A stretch of DNA of 64,000 bases, taken from positions 1 to 64,000 of the forward strand of contig JAFQCA010000006.1 of assembly GCA_017399485.1 (NCBI GenBank). The letters are read 5' to 3'. Of this stretch, positions 38,753-47,625 are shown piece after piece. The position numbers and the translations under genes were made by a program. Source of the stretch: Alistipes sp. GTDB taxonomy: Bacteria > Bacteroidota > Bacteroidia > Bacteroidales > Rikenellaceae. The stretch's first letter is position 1, and each line of letters starts with the position of its first letter. Below the pieces are notes generated by a model. The model was not told the origin of the DNA and did no database searches. It saw only the letters and a program-made list of their open reading frames with translations.

Positions 38753-38782
38753 CAAAGGTACAACTTTTTCGTGGAAAACAAA
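38753..38782 (-). promoter_or_regulatory. Promoter of the rpsF operon
   Basis: The minus strand has TTTG (complement of 38779-38782), an 18-base spacer and TACCTTTG (complement of 38753-38760). The 18 bases that follow from -7 are the same as at the tRNA-Glu promoter. Confidence 0.7.
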
Positions 38783-38838
38783 ATTTTTCTATGTTTTTTT
38801 AGTTCTATCTAATCCTCTCACACCTTTTTGCAATCGGT

Positions 38839-39456
38839 TTAATCCAAGAACTCCCTAATCTCTTTGTTATACTGCACTACCAAAGCGGCCTTTTTAACCC
38901 AAGATTTCATCTGCTTGAGTTTCTTGCGCGATGCTGGTTCAATGAGATATGTCGAAAATGAGTTCGTAGGCTGGCGGTTGCCATCTTTATCATACGTTAC
39001 GGCTTGAAACCCTATAACATACTTATTATCTTTACCGCACATTATCACCTGCAAAGGTTGCCCTGATTTCTGATTTTCATACGGAGCGTATCTCATAATG
39101 AAAATAGGGTTATCAGTATCTAAAAACGGGAAAGTATGCGTGGGAGACACACTGTATCGCCAATAGCCTTTAGACTTAAACACAAAAGCATTCTGCAAGG
39201 GGAATTCTGGACTGCCATATACATCTGTTTCAACATTATAAACCCCATTAACACCGCTCGCAAATGCAAAATTAGTTGCTTGCCAACAAGGGTAACGACG
39301 TAATATCCTTTTTAAATCCTTGGGAGTGTCCACAACCTCCAAATTAAAATATTCACTCAACAGAGGTGCTTTTGCATCATCTTTTTGATTATTTTGGCCA
39401 AAGGCTAAAGTAGTTAAGCAACACATAACTACTACCAATATCAACATTTTATTCAT
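38839..39456 (-). CDS. Secreted protein of unknown function
   Basis: A 205-residue protein with a signal peptide (about 1-20, ending LAFGQ). The mature part is mixed alpha/beta, with two cysteines (RYPCW near 56 and IMCG near 140) that could form a disulfide in the periplasm. I do not recognise a family. Base composition is slightly more A/T-rich than its neighbours, which may mark a newer gene. It has no close neighbour on the same strand except the ribosomal operon 125 bases upstream on the map. Confidence 0.65.
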   Translation of the reverse strand: MNKMLILVVVMCCLTTLAFGQNNQKDDAKAPLLSEYFNLEVVDTPKDLKRILRRYPCWQATNFAFASGVNGVYNVETDVYGSPEFPLQNAFVFKSKGYWRYSVSPTHTFPFLDTDNPIFIMRYAPYENQKSGQPLQVIMCGKDNKYVIGFQAVTYDKDGNRQPTNSFSTYLIEPASRKKLKQMKSWVKKAALVVQYNKEIREFLD

Positions 39457-39820
39457 TGTACTCTATAATTTTGACGTTATAAGAATAATTTTTATCTCGA
39501 GGATGCGCCCTATCCCCAATACTACCCACTATTTCTTGTACAGATTGCAGGTCAAACACTCCAGATGTATAATACCCATATTAGTTATACATTGTAAAGT
39601 TACTAAAAAAATATTATTCGACAATCTCCGATAAAGGAATTAATCGCAAACATCACCTCTGCAAGCAATTTTGAACCGACGCTGCGGAGCGAGAGCAGAG
39701 TGGGCTTGCACACTATGCCGAGCCGCGAGGAGGAAACGAGAGTTTATCTCTCGTAATTTTGAATTTTGAATTATAATTTGTCTATCTTTGCATCGTTATA
39801 TAAATAAATTTAAGGTAACA
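39457..39820. other. Intergenic gap with a hairpin, GC-rich repeat and TTTTGAA units
   Basis: No gene is supported. The left half is A/T-rich. The stretch 39672-39735 is GC-rich and repeat-like (GCGGAGCGAGAGCAGAGTGG, then CCGAGCCGCGAGGAGGAAAC). A perfect hairpin, ACGAGAG-TTTAT-CTCTCGT, follows at 39736-39754. TTTTGAA units at 39756-39773 supply the -33 of the next promoter. The GC-rich block looks like a dispersed Bacteroidales intergenic repeat, judged by appearance only. Confidence 0.5.
39758..39790 (+). promoter_or_regulatory. Promoter of the LTA-synthase-like/ABC operon
   Basis: TTTG (39758-39761), a 21-base spacer and TATCTTTG (39783-39790). It overlaps the first possible start codon at 39788, so translation should begin at 39821. 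Confidence 0.75.
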
Positions 39821-41662
39821 ATGTCCCGAAAACTCTTAACCATAGTGGCCATATACCTCACATCGGTTGTGTTGATGGCCTTGCAGAAACCTCTCTTTCT
39901 GCTCTGGTATGCCGAGCAAGCCGCAGAGGCCTCGTCGGCAGAGTTGTTGGGGGTATCGCTCAACGGGCTGTTGTTGGACTCTACAGTCGCAGGATACATA
40001 AGCGCCATACCTTGGCTGATAATGTTGGTCGCAGAGTGGGTGGCAATACCCGAAAAGGTAATGCGTCGCTTGCTGAACACCTATTTTGTAATCATCGCCC
40101 TCGTTGCTTCGTTGATGGTGGCTGTCGATTTCGGGCTGTTCCGCCATTGGGGCTTCAGGCTCGACAGCACAATACTACCCTACCTCGCAACACCCAAAGA
40201 GGCCGCGGCAAGTGTAACGTGGAGCGATTTATGGCCTGCCGTACTGTTATTTGTGGCATACGCAGCCCTTATGATTGCGGTATGGCGAGGTGTGGTGGCA
40301 ATCTATCGCTCGGCGAAAGCGAATCTTCTACATCGAATATTACACACTACAATATGGATTGTTGTCGGAGGCCTTATATTCTTGGCTATTCGTGGAGGCA
40401 CAGGCACGGCTCCCGCTAACGTCAGCAAGGTATATTTCAGCAACAATATGTTTTTGAATCAGGCAGCCACAAACCCCATATTCTCCTTCCTGTCGTCAGC
40501 CGCGCGCTCCGAACTCAAAGAGGACGATTATCGTTATTTCAGCGAAGATGAGTGCAATGCTCGGTTTGAGCCGTTGCAGGATAAGCACTCGGCTGCCGAC
40601 ACAATCGAAGTTCTAAACACAACGCGCCCCAACGTAGTGCTTGTCATATTGGAGAGTTTCGGACGTACCGTCACCGACGAGATTATCGACGGCAAGGAGG
40701 TAACCCCACATCTGAATGCATTAAAGAGTGAAGGTATATGGTTTGAAAATCTCTTCGCCAACTCTTTCCGCACGGACCGAGGCACGGTTGCCATTATGAG
40801 TGGCTACCCTACCCACCCGAAAGTGTCGGTAATGAAGTATCCCCAAAAAGCGCACACCCTGCCTGCCATATCTCGCTCTTTGCACAAGGAGGGTTACACA
40901 ACGCGATTCACCTATGGCGGTGATGCCAACTTCACCAACACCATTTCATACCTTTACGGCACCGACATTGAGCACGTAACCGACCAGCACAACCTATCGC
41001 TTGATGCACCTTTGGCCCAATGGGGCTATGCCGATGATGTGGTTTGCGAATATTTTGCTGACGAGGTTTTGGAATTGGCTTCGGCAGAAAAACCATTTTT
41101 CGCCACACTACTTACGCTATCATCTCACGAGCCGTTTGATGTTCCCTACTCGGCTTTTGAGAACAAGATACTCAACGCCGCAGCCTTTACCGACGAGTGC
41201 GTTGGAAAGATGATTGAGCGTTGGAAGGACTCACCTGCGTGGGATAATATGCTCGTTATACTCATTGCCGACCACGGCATTGCCTATCCCGAAGAGTTTC
41301 AGGCTGGAGAATTGCCACGCCAGCGCATACCTATGCTATGGACGGGTGGCGCACTAAAGCAGCGTGGCATAACCGTCGACACCTACTCTTCACAAGCAGA
41401 CCTTGCCGCCACACTACTCCATCAGATGAATATCCCGACCAGAGAGTTTACATTCAGTAAAGATATACTCAACACGGCTAACCCTCACTATGGGTTCTGG
41501 TCGTTCAACAACGGATTCGGTATAATATCTCCAGAGGGGTATGTACGATTCGATTGCACAAACAACTCAGCCATAGAGAGTAGTGGCAATAATACGGAGC
41601 AACTTACCCTCGACGGAGAGGCAATAGTACAGATGATGCATCAAGATTTACTTGCACGATGA
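39821..41662 (+). CDS. LTA-synthase-family membrane phosphoglycerol transferase or sulfatase
   Basis: A 613-residue paralogue of the gene at 13552. It has about five N-terminal transmembrane helices and a periplasmic alkaline-phosphatase-fold domain. The motifs NVVLVILESFGRTV, NSFRTDRGTVAIMSGYP (nucleophile Thr), TLLTLSSHEPFD and LIADHGIAYP are clear, and the Thr nucleophile here contrasts with Ser in the paralogue. Predicted to transfer phosphate-linked head groups outside the inner membrane, with unknown substrate. Its stop overlaps the next start (ATGA), so it is translationally coupled to the ABC binding protein, an odd partnership. Confidence 0.85.
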   Translation: MSRKLLTIVAIYLTSVVLMALQKPLFLLWYAEQAAEASSAELLGVSLNGLLLDSTVAGYISAIPWLIMLVAEWVAIPEKVMRRLLNTYFVIIALVASLMVAVDFGLFRHWGFRLDSTILPYLATPKEAAASVTWSDLWPAVLLFVAYAALMIAVWRGVVAIYRSAKANLLHRILHTTIWIVVGGLIFLAIRGGTGTAPANVSKVYFSNNMFLNQAATNPIFSFLSSAARSELKEDDYRYFSEDECNARFEPLQDKHSAADTIEVLNTTRPNVVLVILESFGRTVTDEIIDGKEVTPHLNALKSEGIWFENLFANSFRTDRGTVAIMSGYPTHPKVSVMKYPQKAHTLPAISRSLHKEGYTTRFTYGGDANFTNTISYLYGTDIEHVTDQHNLSLDAPLAQWGYADDVVCEYFADEVLELASAEKPFFATLLTLSSHEPFDVPYSAFENKILNAAAFTDECVGKMIERWKDSPAWDNMLVILIADHGIAYPEEFQAGELPRQRIPMLWTGGALKQRGITVDTYSSQADLAATLLHQMNIPTREFTFSKDILNTANPHYGFWSFNNGFGIISPEGYVRFDCTNNSAIESSGNNTEQLTLDGEAIVQMMHQDLLAR

Positions 41663-42825
41663 AACAATTTCTCACATACATATTGTTACCGCTTGTAGCG
41701 TTATGTGCAGGGTGTTCATCGGGTGAACAGTTTGACACATCACACTTTACGCATACGCTTTACAAGCCCCAATACGCATCGGGGTTTGAGATTCTATCAA
41801 CAGCCGATGGCTCGGCAACGCTTATCGTTTGTCGCAACCCGTGGCAGGGCGCAACGGATGTGACACAATATCTGCTTATCGACCCAGAGGGCAGATTCAA
41901 CACGGCACAAAATCACAACGTGCAACGCCTCAGCGGGCCTGCTCGGCGCATAGTATGTATGTCATCGAGTTATGTCGCTATGCTCACCGCTATCGGCAAA
42001 AGCGAATATACGGTAGGCGTATCGGGTATAGACTTCATATCGGACGAATATGTCAACAACAACCACGACAAGGTGCGGGATGTCGGCTACGACAACAACA
42101 TTGACTACGAAATGCTACTCGCTCTCGACCCCGACATCGTACTTCTATATGGTGTAAATGCCGCCAGCGCTATGGAGGTCAAATTGCGCGAATTGGGAAT
42201 TCCCTACACCTATATAGGCGAATATGTAGAGTCATCACCACTCGGCAAGGCCGAATGGGTTGTTTCCATCGCCGAGATAGCAGGTTGCAGGGCTGAAGGA
42301 GAAAAATTCTTCGCCGAGATACCTACCCGTTACAACCGCCTCAAAGATATGGCAGCACAGACATCCTCACGCCCCAATGTAATGTTAAACACTCCGTATG
42401 CCGATAGTTGGTATATGCCCTCGACACAGAGTTATATGGCTCGTTTGGTAGCCGATGCAGCGGGCAACTACCTCTATGACCGCGACACCGACAACACCTC
42501 AGCCACAATAGATAACGAGGAGGCTTATCTGATGGCGTCAAAGGCTGATTGCTGGCTTAACGTAGGGCAACTGCACTCATTGGCAGAGTTATGCAGCCGT
42601 TACCCGAAACTCTCCGACATAGAGTGCGTCAAGAGTGGTAACGTATATAATTGTACACGCAGACTCTCGCCCGCAGGCGGTAACGACTTCTGGGAGTCAG
42701 GAGTAATCCATCCCGATATTATATTGAGTGACTTAATAAAGATATTTCATCCCGAACTATTAGATGAGGCTTCAAACGAGGCACTCCTAAAACCTGAATT
42801 ATACTACTACCAAAGACTTGAATAA
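41659..42825 (+). CDS. Iron-siderophore/corrinoid ABC transporter binding lipoprotein
   Basis: A 388-residue periplasmic lipoprotein (lipobox ALCAGC, Cys19) of the helical-backbone metal-receptor family (BtuF/FhuD/FepB). Typical pieces are VCMSSSYVAMLTAIG near 97, DIVLLYGVN near 157 and LGIPYTYIGEY near 178. Bacteroidota relatives with this long N-terminal beta segment carry haem, siderophore iron or corrinoids, and the ligand cannot be told from sequence. It overlaps the upstream gene by four bases and is followed by the permease gene after a four-base gap. Confidence 0.88.
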   Translation: MKQFLTYILLPLVALCAGCSSGEQFDTSHFTHTLYKPQYASGFEILSTADGSATLIVCRNPWQGATDVTQYLLIDPEGRFNTAQNHNVQRLSGPARRIVCMSSSYVAMLTAIGKSEYTVGVSGIDFISDEYVNNNHDKVRDVGYDNNIDYEMLLALDPDIVLLYGVNAASAMEVKLRELGIPYTYIGEYVESSPLGKAEWVVSIAEIAGCRAEGEKFFAEIPTRYNRLKDMAAQTSSRPNVMLNTPYADSWYMPSTQSYMARLVADAAGNYLYDRDTDNTSATIDNEEAYLMASKADCWLNVGQLHSLAELCSRYPKLSDIECVKSGNVYNCTRRLSPAGGNDFWESGVIHPDIILSDLIKIFHPELLDEASNEALLKPELYYYQRLE

Positions 42826-42829
42826 GATT

Positions 42830-43834
42830 ATGCGCAACCGCTCGACCATACTATTCTGTACGCTCTCGGCACTCGTCGTACTGCTATTCGCAGCCGACAT
42901 TGCTGTAGGCTCGGTCAATATACCTTTAAGAGATATCTGGGCTACGCTGACGGGTGGAGAGTGTGATGCCGTAACAGCCAAAATCATCATCGACATACGC
43001 CTCATAAAAGCCTTTGTTGCCATTTTGGCAGGTGCTGCATTGTCGGTTAGCGGTCTACAGATGCAGACTCTGTTTCGTAATCCGCTGGCCGGCCCATACG
43101 TTTTGGGCGTCAGTTCTGGAGCAAGTCTTGGTGTCGCATTATTCATTCTTGGTGCACCACTGCTCGGCTTTACCGCCTCGCCTCTGCTCACAACATTGGG
43201 AACGGCAGGCGCTGCGTGGTTGGGCGCAGCAGCGATATTGGCACTCGTTGCTTCGGTCAGCCGTCGCATCAAGGATATTATGGTTATACTGATTCTCGGT
43301 ATGATGATAGGCTCGGCAGTAAGTGCCATCGTACAGATATTGCAATACCTGAGCAACGAGGAGGCATTGAAGAGTTTTATTGTTTGGACTATGGGGTCGT
43401 TGGGTGATGTAACATCATCGCAACTACTGCTTGTTGCTCCTGCCATAATTGCGGGCCTAATAATCGCCATAAGCGTCATCAAGCCTATGAATATGCTGCT
43501 ATTAGGAGAGTCTTATGCTCGCACGATGGGCCTTAACATTCCTCGTACACGCGCACTGATTCTGCTATCTACCACACTGCTGGCAGGTACCGTCACGGCA
43601 TTCTGTGGTCCTATTGGCTTTATCGGCTTGGCCATACCGCACGTTGCACGCATACTCTTCCGCAATGCCGACCACCGCATACTGTTACCTGCGGCGGCTA
43701 TGGCTGGCGCGATATCACTACTCGTATGCGATATATTCTCAAAACTACTTGCTCTACCCGTCAATACCATCACAGCACTACTCGGAATACCTATTGTAAT
43801 ATGGGTAGTTATCAAAAATAAAAATATAGTCTGA
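42830..43834 (+). CDS. FecCD-family ABC transporter permease
   Basis: A 334-residue inner-membrane permease with about ten helices. The family signature appears as GAALSVSGLQMQTLFRNPLAGPYVLGVSSGASLGVA near residue 65-100 (shown in part) and GPIGFIGLAIPHVAR near 265. It is the membrane channel for the import system. The ATG at 42830 is preferred. An upstream TTG at 42818 lies inside the binding-protein gene. Confidence 0.92.
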   Translation: MRNRSTILFCTLSALVVLLFAADIAVGSVNIPLRDIWATLTGGECDAVTAKIIIDIRLIKAFVAILAGAALSVSGLQMQTLFRNPLAGPYVLGVSSGASLGVALFILGAPLLGFTASPLLTTLGTAGAAWLGAAAILALVASVSRRIKDIMVILILGMMIGSAVSAIVQILQYLSNEEALKSFIVWTMGSLGDVTSSQLLLVAPAIIAGLIIAISVIKPMNMLLLGESYARTMGLNIPRTRALILLSTTLLAGTVTAFCGPIGFIGLAIPHVARILFRNADHRILLPAAAMAGAISLLVCDIFSKLLALPVNTITALLGIPIVIWVVIKNKNIV

Positions 43835-43838
43835 CGTT

Positions 43839-44597
43839 ATGATACAATTCGAGAACATAAAATTAGGCTACGGCAGTCGTACGCTTATCGCGAATCTTTC
43901 GGCGAAGATTTGCGCTGGCGAACTCACTGCGCTTGTAGGACGTAACGGCACAGGCAAGAGCACCCTACTACGTGCTATTGCAGGTCTGGGGGATATTGTC
44001 GATGGCAAGATTATCATAGATGGTAAAGATATCACTTCGCTCACAGCACCCGAAATGGCCACACGTGTAGCCTTCGTCACTACCGACAAAGTGCGCATTA
44101 CCAATCTGCGTTGTCGTGATGTGGTGGCTTTGGGACGCGCTCCCTATACGAATTGGATAGGACGTATGCAGCAGAGCGACACCCGCATTGTCGAGGAGTC
44201 TTTGGCCTCTGTCGGAATGAGCGAATACGCCGACAAAACGATGGACAAGATGTCGGACGGAGAGTGTCAGCGCATTATGATAGCACGCGCGTTGGCACAG
44301 CAGACTCCCATAATATTATTGGATGAGCCTACAGCATTTTTGGACCTGCCGAACAGATACGAACTATGCTCGTTGCTGAAAAAATTGGCTCACGAGGAGC
44401 GAAAGTGCATACTCTTTTCGACCCACGAATTGGATATTGCAACAACGCTATGCGACTCCATTGCTCTAATTGCACCACCGCAACTCTACGTTATGCCTAC
44501 TTCAGAGATGATTCAAAGCGGTCACATCGAGCGAATGTTCTCAGGCGACAATGGCTCGGCTAAAATTATCGAAAACCTGTTGCGTCGCACAAAATAA
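43839..44597 (+). CDS. ABC transporter ATP-binding protein (FecE/BtuD type)
   Basis: A 252-residue ATPase for the iron/corrinoid importer. Walker A is GRNGTGKST (near 37), Walker B is IILLDEPTAF (near 160), and the His switch lies in STHEL. The signature motif reads MSDGECQRIMIARAL where LSGGQ is usual, and such deviation is common in this subfamily. Starts four bases after the permease. Last gene of the operon. Confidence 0.92.
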   Translation: MIQFENIKLGYGSRTLIANLSAKICAGELTALVGRNGTGKSTLLRAIAGLGDIVDGKIIIDGKDITSLTAPEMATRVAFVTTDKVRITNLRCRDVVALGRAPYTNWIGRMQQSDTRIVEESLASVGMSEYADKTMDKMSDGECQRIMIARALAQQTPIILLDEPTAFLDLPNRYELCSLLKKLAHEERKCILFSTHELDIATTLCDSIALIAPPQLYVMPTSEMIQSGHIERMFSGDNGSAKIIENLLRRTK

Positions 44598-44634
44598 GTA
44601 AATATTGTCAAAGTGACAATCCAAGAAACAATAT

Positions 44635-44663
44635 GAGGGTAAGACTCAGAAAGTCCTACCCTC
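44635..44663. terminator. Hairpin between the ABC operon and upp
   Basis: GAGGGTA (44635-44641) pairs with TACCCTC (44657-44663) and GACT with AGTC inside, with one mismatch. It lies between convergent genes and lacks a long T run. Confidence 0.5.
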
Positions 44664-44693
44664 AAATTATATAAAACATTATAACTCCTTCCC

Positions 44694-45347
44694 TTACAAC
44701 TTGTCGCCAAATGCCAAGTCGCCCGCATCACCAATGCCTGGCACAATGTAAGCCTTCGACGTAAGTTCGGCATCCACAGCACCAACCCACAACGTGGTAC
44801 TCTTCTGCGGCAGATGTTTCAAGGCGTACTCTACACCCTGTTCGCTAGCAATAACCGACGCGACGTGAGTATGCAAAGGCGTTCCGCACTTCTCCAGCAA
44901 AGTCTCATAGGTCAGACGCAACGACTGCCCCGTAGCCAACATCGGGTCTACCAGCAACAATACCTTACCCGTCAAATCACACGAAGAGACATACTCAACC
45001 TTTACCGTAAATTTACCACTCTTCTCATTCTTGCGATAAGCCGCAACAAAGGCACTCTGCGCATTGTCAAAATAGTTAAGGAATCCTTGATGCAGAGGCA
45101 AACCCGCACGTAACACAGTCGCTATGACCAACTTATCGCTAATAAGGCTAACCGACGCCTCACCAAGTGGAGTTTCAACCTGACGCTGCTCATAATTAAG
45201 CGTCTTGGAAATCTCATAACTCATAATCTCGCCTATGCGCTCCAAGTTACATCGGAAACGCATCGAATCGGTCTGCACCGATTTATCGCGCACCTGCGCC
45301 ATAAATGTGTTGAAGATAGAATTCTGCTCGCCTAAAATATGAATCAT
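44694..45347 (-). CDS. upp: Uracil phosphoribosyltransferase
   Basis: A 217-residue cytoplasmic salvage enzyme that makes UMP from uracil and PRPP. The PRPP loop LLLVDPMLATGQSL near 130 and the C-terminal uracil-binding YIVPGIGDAGDLAFG are diagnostic. It starts 21 bases after the hflX stop and is probably on the same transcript. Confidence 0.95.
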   Translation of the reverse strand: MIHILGEQNSIFNTFMAQVRDKSVQTDSMRFRCNLERIGEIMSYEISKTLNYEQRQVETPLGEASVSLISDKLVIATVLRAGLPLHQGFLNYFDNAQSAFVAAYRKNEKSGKFTVKVEYVSSCDLTGKVLLLVDPMLATGQSLRLTYETLLEKCGTPLHTHVASVIASEQGVEYALKHLPQKSTTLWVGAVDAELTSKAYIVPGIGDAGDLAFGDKL

Positions 45348-45368
45348 AGCGTTTGAATTTATTAATTT

Positions 45369-46592
45369 TTAATACAAAAAATTATTAAACGGGTAACGGC
45401 CTGCGTGAATCTCGCGCACCATACCATAAAGGTCCGAGCGCAACTTATCGATATTCTGTCGCTCGACGGCTGATATGAATATGCAGGGAGTATTAGCCTT
45501 GGCTATCCAACTCTTCTTCAAATCCTCCAACGAGAGATTCTTGCGAGTAGCGGGTGTCAAGTCATCCTCATCCTTCTTCTCATAGGTGTAGGCGTCAATC
45601 TTATTAAATACCAGATATACAGGTTTATCGCCTGCGCCTATATCCTGCAAAGTCTGCTTCACGACGGCAATTTGCTCCTCAAAATTGGGATGCGAAATAT
45701 CAACAACGTGCACCAGCAAATCGGCCTCACGCACCTCATCCAACGTCGATTTGAACGACTCTATCAACTCGGTAGGCAACTTACGGATAAAGCCCACCGT
45801 ATCAGACAACAGGAACGGCAGATTATCAAAGACAACCTTTCTCACCGTTGTATCCAACGTCGCAAACAACTTGTTCTCTGCAAAAACCTCGCTTTTTGAG
45901 ACAAGGTTCATCAATGTTGATTTGCCGACATTGGTATAACCCACAAGCGCCACACGTACCATCGAGCCTCTATTCGAGCGCTGGACAGCCATCTGACGGT
46001 CTATTTTTGAGAGTTCCTCCTTGAGTTTTGATATACGATTGCGGACAATACGACGGTCCGTCTCAATCTCGCGCTCACCCGCACCGCCACGAGTACCCGT
46101 ACCACCTCGCTGACGCTCAAGGTGAGTCCACATACCTGCCAAGCGAGGCAACATATACTCATACTGCGCCAACTGCACCTGCGTCTTGGCATAAGCCGTG
46201 CGCGCACGAGCCATAAATATGTCGAGAATCAGGCGTGTACGGTCCAGCAATCGGCAAGGCATAACCTTCTCGATATTACGTGTTTGCGAAGGCGAAAGTT
46301 CGTCGTCGAAGATAACTACATCTATCTCATTATCGGCACAATACGTTGCTATCTCCTCCAACTTACCGGGACCGACATATATACGCGACGAGGGTTGCGA
46401 CAGGCGTTGTGTAAATCGACGCACGGTCACAATATCTGCCGTCTCGGCCAGAAATTCCAACTCACCAAGAAACTCTTCGGCCTGCTCTACGCTCTGGCCA
46501 TCACGAATAACCGCAACAACCACCGCACGCTCTCGCAAATCAACCTGTTCGTCACTCTGTGTCGTAATATTATCACTTTTAGGCTTTACCAT
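45369..46592 (-). CDS. hflX: GTPase HflX
   Basis: A 407-residue GTPase that binds the large ribosomal subunit and splits stalled or heat-damaged ribosomes. The N-terminal HflX domain (about 30-200, with YVGPGKLEEIA and the glycine-rich RQRGGTGTRGGAGERE loop) precedes the G domain. G1 is GYTNVGKSTL near 222, the switch is LSDTVGFI near 265, and G4 is NKID. Upstream of upp. Confidence 0.94.
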   Translation of the reverse strand: MVKPKSDNITTQSDEQVDLRERAVVVAVIRDGQSVEQAEEFLGELEFLAETADIVTVRRFTQRLSQPSSRIYVGPGKLEEIATYCADNEIDVVIFDDELSPSQTRNIEKVMPCRLLDRTRLILDIFMARARTAYAKTQVQLAQYEYMLPRLAGMWTHLERQRGGTGTRGGAGEREIETDRRIVRNRISKLKEELSKIDRQMAVQRSNRGSMVRVALVGYTNVGKSTLMNLVSKSEVFAENKLFATLDTTVRKVVFDNLPFLLSDTVGFIRKLPTELIESFKSTLDEVREADLLVHVVDISHPNFEEQIAVVKQTLQDIGAGDKPVYLVFNKIDAYTYEKKDEDDLTPATRKNLSLEDLKKSWIAKANTPCIFISAVERQNIDKLRSDLYGMVREIHAGRYPFNNFLY

Positions 46593-46607
46593 CCTTCACT
46601 TATGGGT

Positions 46608-46646
46608 AAAAAAAAAGCATCCCGCAACAAAAATTACGGGATACTT
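46608..46646 (-). terminator. Rho-independent terminator of the TonB-like gene
   Basis: ATCCCG (46619-46624) pairs with CGGGAT (46637-46642), extended by AAG/CTT, with a run of T on the minus strand. Confidence 0.75.
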
Positions 46647-46657
46647 TATATTTATTA

Positions 46658-47344
46658 TTAGTTAGAAATCGTGAACTGAACAGGCAAAGTATACTTTACA
46701 CGTACAGCCTGCTGCTGCTGCATACCCGGCTCCCACTTAGGAGAAGTCTGCAATACACGTACAGCCTCATCAGCCAACGAGCGGTCAGGAGTCTGCAATA
46801 CCTCAATGTTGGTAAGCGAACCATCCTTCTCGATTACGAATGCCAAAACTACACGGCCCTGAACACCATTCTCCTGAGCAATCTGAGGATAACGAACCTT
46901 GCTCTGTACCCAGTTACGGAATACGTTCAAGTCTCCACCCTGGAATGAAGGCATCTTCTCTACACGGATGTAAGGAGTATCCTCCTCAATCTCCTCCTCC
47001 TCAACTTCTACAACCTTGGTAGTAATCTCCAAGTCGTCACCGAAGTCCTCGAATGAGATATCGGTAGTAATCTTGGTATCGTTAGTCACGATATCAAGGA
47101 TATCAGACACAACCTGAATCTCAATCTTCTTTGGTACCTCAGGTGGCTTCTGCTCGTTACGGGTAATCTCTGTGATTTCCTCCTCGATAGGACCATAGTT
47201 AAGGTCTACCTGCTCGATACGATACTCCTTGGGAGCATAGAGGAAGGCAGCAATCACAAACAACAATGAGATAATCATTCCAATCTCAAGGAACAAACCC
47301 TTCTTATTTTGAAGGTCTGCTTTAGGTGATTTTTTAAGTTCCAT
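46658..47344 (-). CDS. TonB-family energy transducer
   Basis: A 228-residue inner-membrane protein. A short cytoplasmic N-terminus and one helix (about 18-40) are followed by an acidic periplasmic spacer rich in Glu/Val/Ile (about 45-130). The C-terminal TonB domain follows, with MPSFQGGDLNVFRNWVQSKVRYP, VQGRVVLAFVIEKDGSLTN and SPKWEPGMQQQQAVRVKYTLPVQF. It would carry proton-motive energy to outer-membrane receptors. The spacer is short and not proline-rich. No ExbB/ExbD gene lies here. A -7 element is at 47525-47532, giving a leader of about 170 bases. Confidence 0.9.
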   Translation of the reverse strand: MELKKSPKADLQNKKGLFLEIGMIISLLFVIAAFLYAPKEYRIEQVDLNYGPIEEEITEITRNEQKPPEVPKKIEIQVVSDILDIVTNDTKITTDISFEDFGDDLEITTKVVEVEEEEIEEDTPYIRVEKMPSFQGGDLNVFRNWVQSKVRYPQIAQENGVQGRVVLAFVIEKDGSLTNIEVLQTPDRSLADEAVRVLQTSPKWEPGMQQQQAVRVKYTLPVQFTISN

Positions 47345-47524
47345 ACTGTAATTTTATTTCAATTTAATTTGTTTCAATAGTCTTAGGCTCTAAAACGCTG
47401 ACTCGGTCAAAGCACGCGACAATCACTACCGCCAACGCTCAACCACTTATCTATCAACGCCATAACACGCCAAATACACCCCGCAAGCACTCTCGACACG
47501 CGAATATGCCCGCAGTTGTTTTGG

Positions 47525-47532
47525 CAAATATA
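47525..47532 (-). promoter_or_regulatory. -7 element for the TonB-like gene
   Basis: The minus strand reads TATATTTG about 180 bases before the start codon. The leader 47345-47516 has no gene and no clear hairpin. Confidence 0.5.
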
Positions 47533-47586
47533 ATCATAAAAATCCAAAAAAGAACGCTGAGCCACTAAAAATCTTCAAAAAATTTT

Positions 47587-47594
47587 TACTTTTG
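47587..47594 (+). promoter_or_regulatory. -7 element for rlmN
   Basis: TACTTTTG fits TAnnTTTG, 32 bases before the rlmN ATG. No good -33 match. Confidence 0.45.
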
Positions 47595-47625
47595 TCGTCG
47601 GAGAGAATATTTTGATATACCGATT

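Noticed and set aside
42818..42830. A TTG start for the permease that overlaps the binding-protein gene
   Set aside because: An ATG at 42830 is available four codons later and begins the typical permease N-terminus.
42799..43482. A 227-codon minus-strand open frame inside the permease gene
   Set aside because: Product is a Met/Ser/Ala-rich antisense artefact of a hydrophobic permease. The permease itself has clear FecCD motifs.
47345..47625. A possible CRISPR or repeat array in the gap before rlmN
   Set aside because: Words such as CGCGA and CACGC recur, but there are no regularly spaced direct repeats.
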